Shown in pieces: positions 63,285 to 64,000 of a stretch of 64,000 nt of DNA. Under the pieces are notes generated by a model. The model did not search any database. It had not been told where the DNA came from and worked only from the letters and a program-made list of their open reading frames with translations. This stretch comes from Oasisia sp. SBJ-2009 (taxonomy: Eukaryota; Annelida; Polychaeta; Sabellida; Siboglinidae), in assembly GCA_964017155.1 (NCBI GenBank), contig OZ024858.1:27624687-27688686 (forward strand), in the 5' to 3' direction. Made by a program: the position numbers and the translations under genes. Every line of letters starts with the position of its first letter. Within the stretch, counting starts at the first letter, position 1.

Positions 63285-63570
63285 CGTGTCAGCACTTTCT
63301 TATTTTATTTAATATACTAATAATTTTATTGATCTATTTATTCTAATATTTTATTAACTTATTATTTTAGCTCACACTGTCGTATCCTTTACACTGCATG
63401 ACCGTGAAATGTAATGCACAAATAATTATTTATCTATTTATTTTATTAATTTATTCATCGTTTTAATGTTCAGTTAATTGTATTTATCTATTTTTCACAT
63501 TTATTTTATTACTTTAGCACACAGCCACGTTACAACTGCAGGATAGTGAAACCACTTTTTAGCAGTAAAT
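63285..63570 (+). mobile_element. LINE 3' UTR fragment, same family as 25846-26335
   Basis: Shares ACTAATAATTT.ATTGATCTATTTATT, GTCGTATCCTTTACA.TGCATGAC and CACGTTACAACTGCAGGA with the copy at 25.8-26.3 kb. Only the UTR remains. Confidence 0.8.
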
Positions 63571-64000
63571 ACTTGAAGACTAAAGCATTACTGATTTCGG
63601 GCAGTAAATGCCAGTTTTTGTTACAATGGTGTCACAGTTGGTTTGTTTGTAATTTTCCTAAAATAAATATTAATCATAGGAAGATTAACATATTTGTAGC
63701 AGAAGGAGTAGTGTAGACACACGCTATTTAAAAGTTGTTGATTTTATCACGCATGTGTTCATTGGAGACGAGAATGGCACAAAGAATAATCAAAAGGTAA
63801 TGTTAAATGTGAACATGCACCTACCTGAGACAGGCAGAACTATCACGTGAGAGTGTCGCCTGATCCTATCAGATGGTTGTCATTTACCCAAGGATGTGTC
63901 ACTGAACGTTTATGTCACGTGAAACAGTCACACAGTTACTTGACAGTCTGTCACAGAACTGTTGTGTCACCTACTTGACAGTCTATCACAGAACTGTTGT
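63571..64000. other. Sequence at the window end, short direct duplication
   Basis: At 63938-64000 the phrase ACTTGACAGTCTRTCACAG (then AACTGTTGTGTCACC) is repeated about 36 bp apart. No exon was recognised. Confidence 0.45.

Overview
Eukaryotic, animal nuclear DNA. The genes are split by GT-AG introns (one GC-AG), are packed with metazoan EGF and SEA modules, and sit among LINEs, a tRNA-derived SINE, hAT-like and foldback DNA transposons and long microsatellites. The repeat style (CR1/L2-like LINEs with a 2A-like peptide motif, long GT/CA/TA arrays) fits a marine invertebrate. I cannot resolve the phylum from sequence alone. There is no prokaryotic, organellar or CRISPR content. All gene models below were read by eye from splice sites and frame continuity.

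Layout: (1) 1-590 is a hexanucleotide satellite. (2) 1061-17820 (+) holds the 3' part of a large membrane protein gene: 22 exons encoding 12 EGF-type modules, two SEA domains, one transmembrane helix and a basic cytoplasmic tail. Its 5' end lies outside the window. (3) 18-24.4 kb is gene-free and built of DNA transposons: a 310-bp MITE, an inverted pair of 470-bp MITEs, a 592-bp foldback element with 9-bp target duplication and a 1.3-kb hAT-like element. (4) 25439-43670 (-) is CCDC96/CFAP184, an axonemal coiled-coil protein: seven conserved 3' exons plus upstream acidic exons, including a 12-bp coding minisatellite. Its introns carry a near full-length LINE (31.6-34.7 kb), a 2-kb hAT element with a 906-bp element nested in it, and LINE fragments. 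(5) 45350-47338 is a 2-kb foldback element with tandem-repeat arms. (6) 50831-61115 (+) is a complete thymidine kinase 1 gene in seven exons (219 aa). Intron 1 holds a 1.08-kb foldback element and intron 5 a LINE whose open frame carries a degenerate 2A-like motif. (7) 62940-63146 (-) is a last exon resembling the C-terminus of threonine aldolase, convergent with TK1.

The genes do not form an obvious pathway. The EGF/SEA protein is predicted to act at the cell surface, CCDC96 in motile cilia, TK1 in cytosolic pyrimidine salvage, and threonine aldolase in amino-acid breakdown. The unusual parts are three foldback elements with 9-11 bp target duplications, several transposon ends that stop about 20 nt before a 3' splice site or abut a 5' splice site, the duplicated three-exon SEA module with autoproteolysis-like motifs, and the GC-AG intron in CCDC96.
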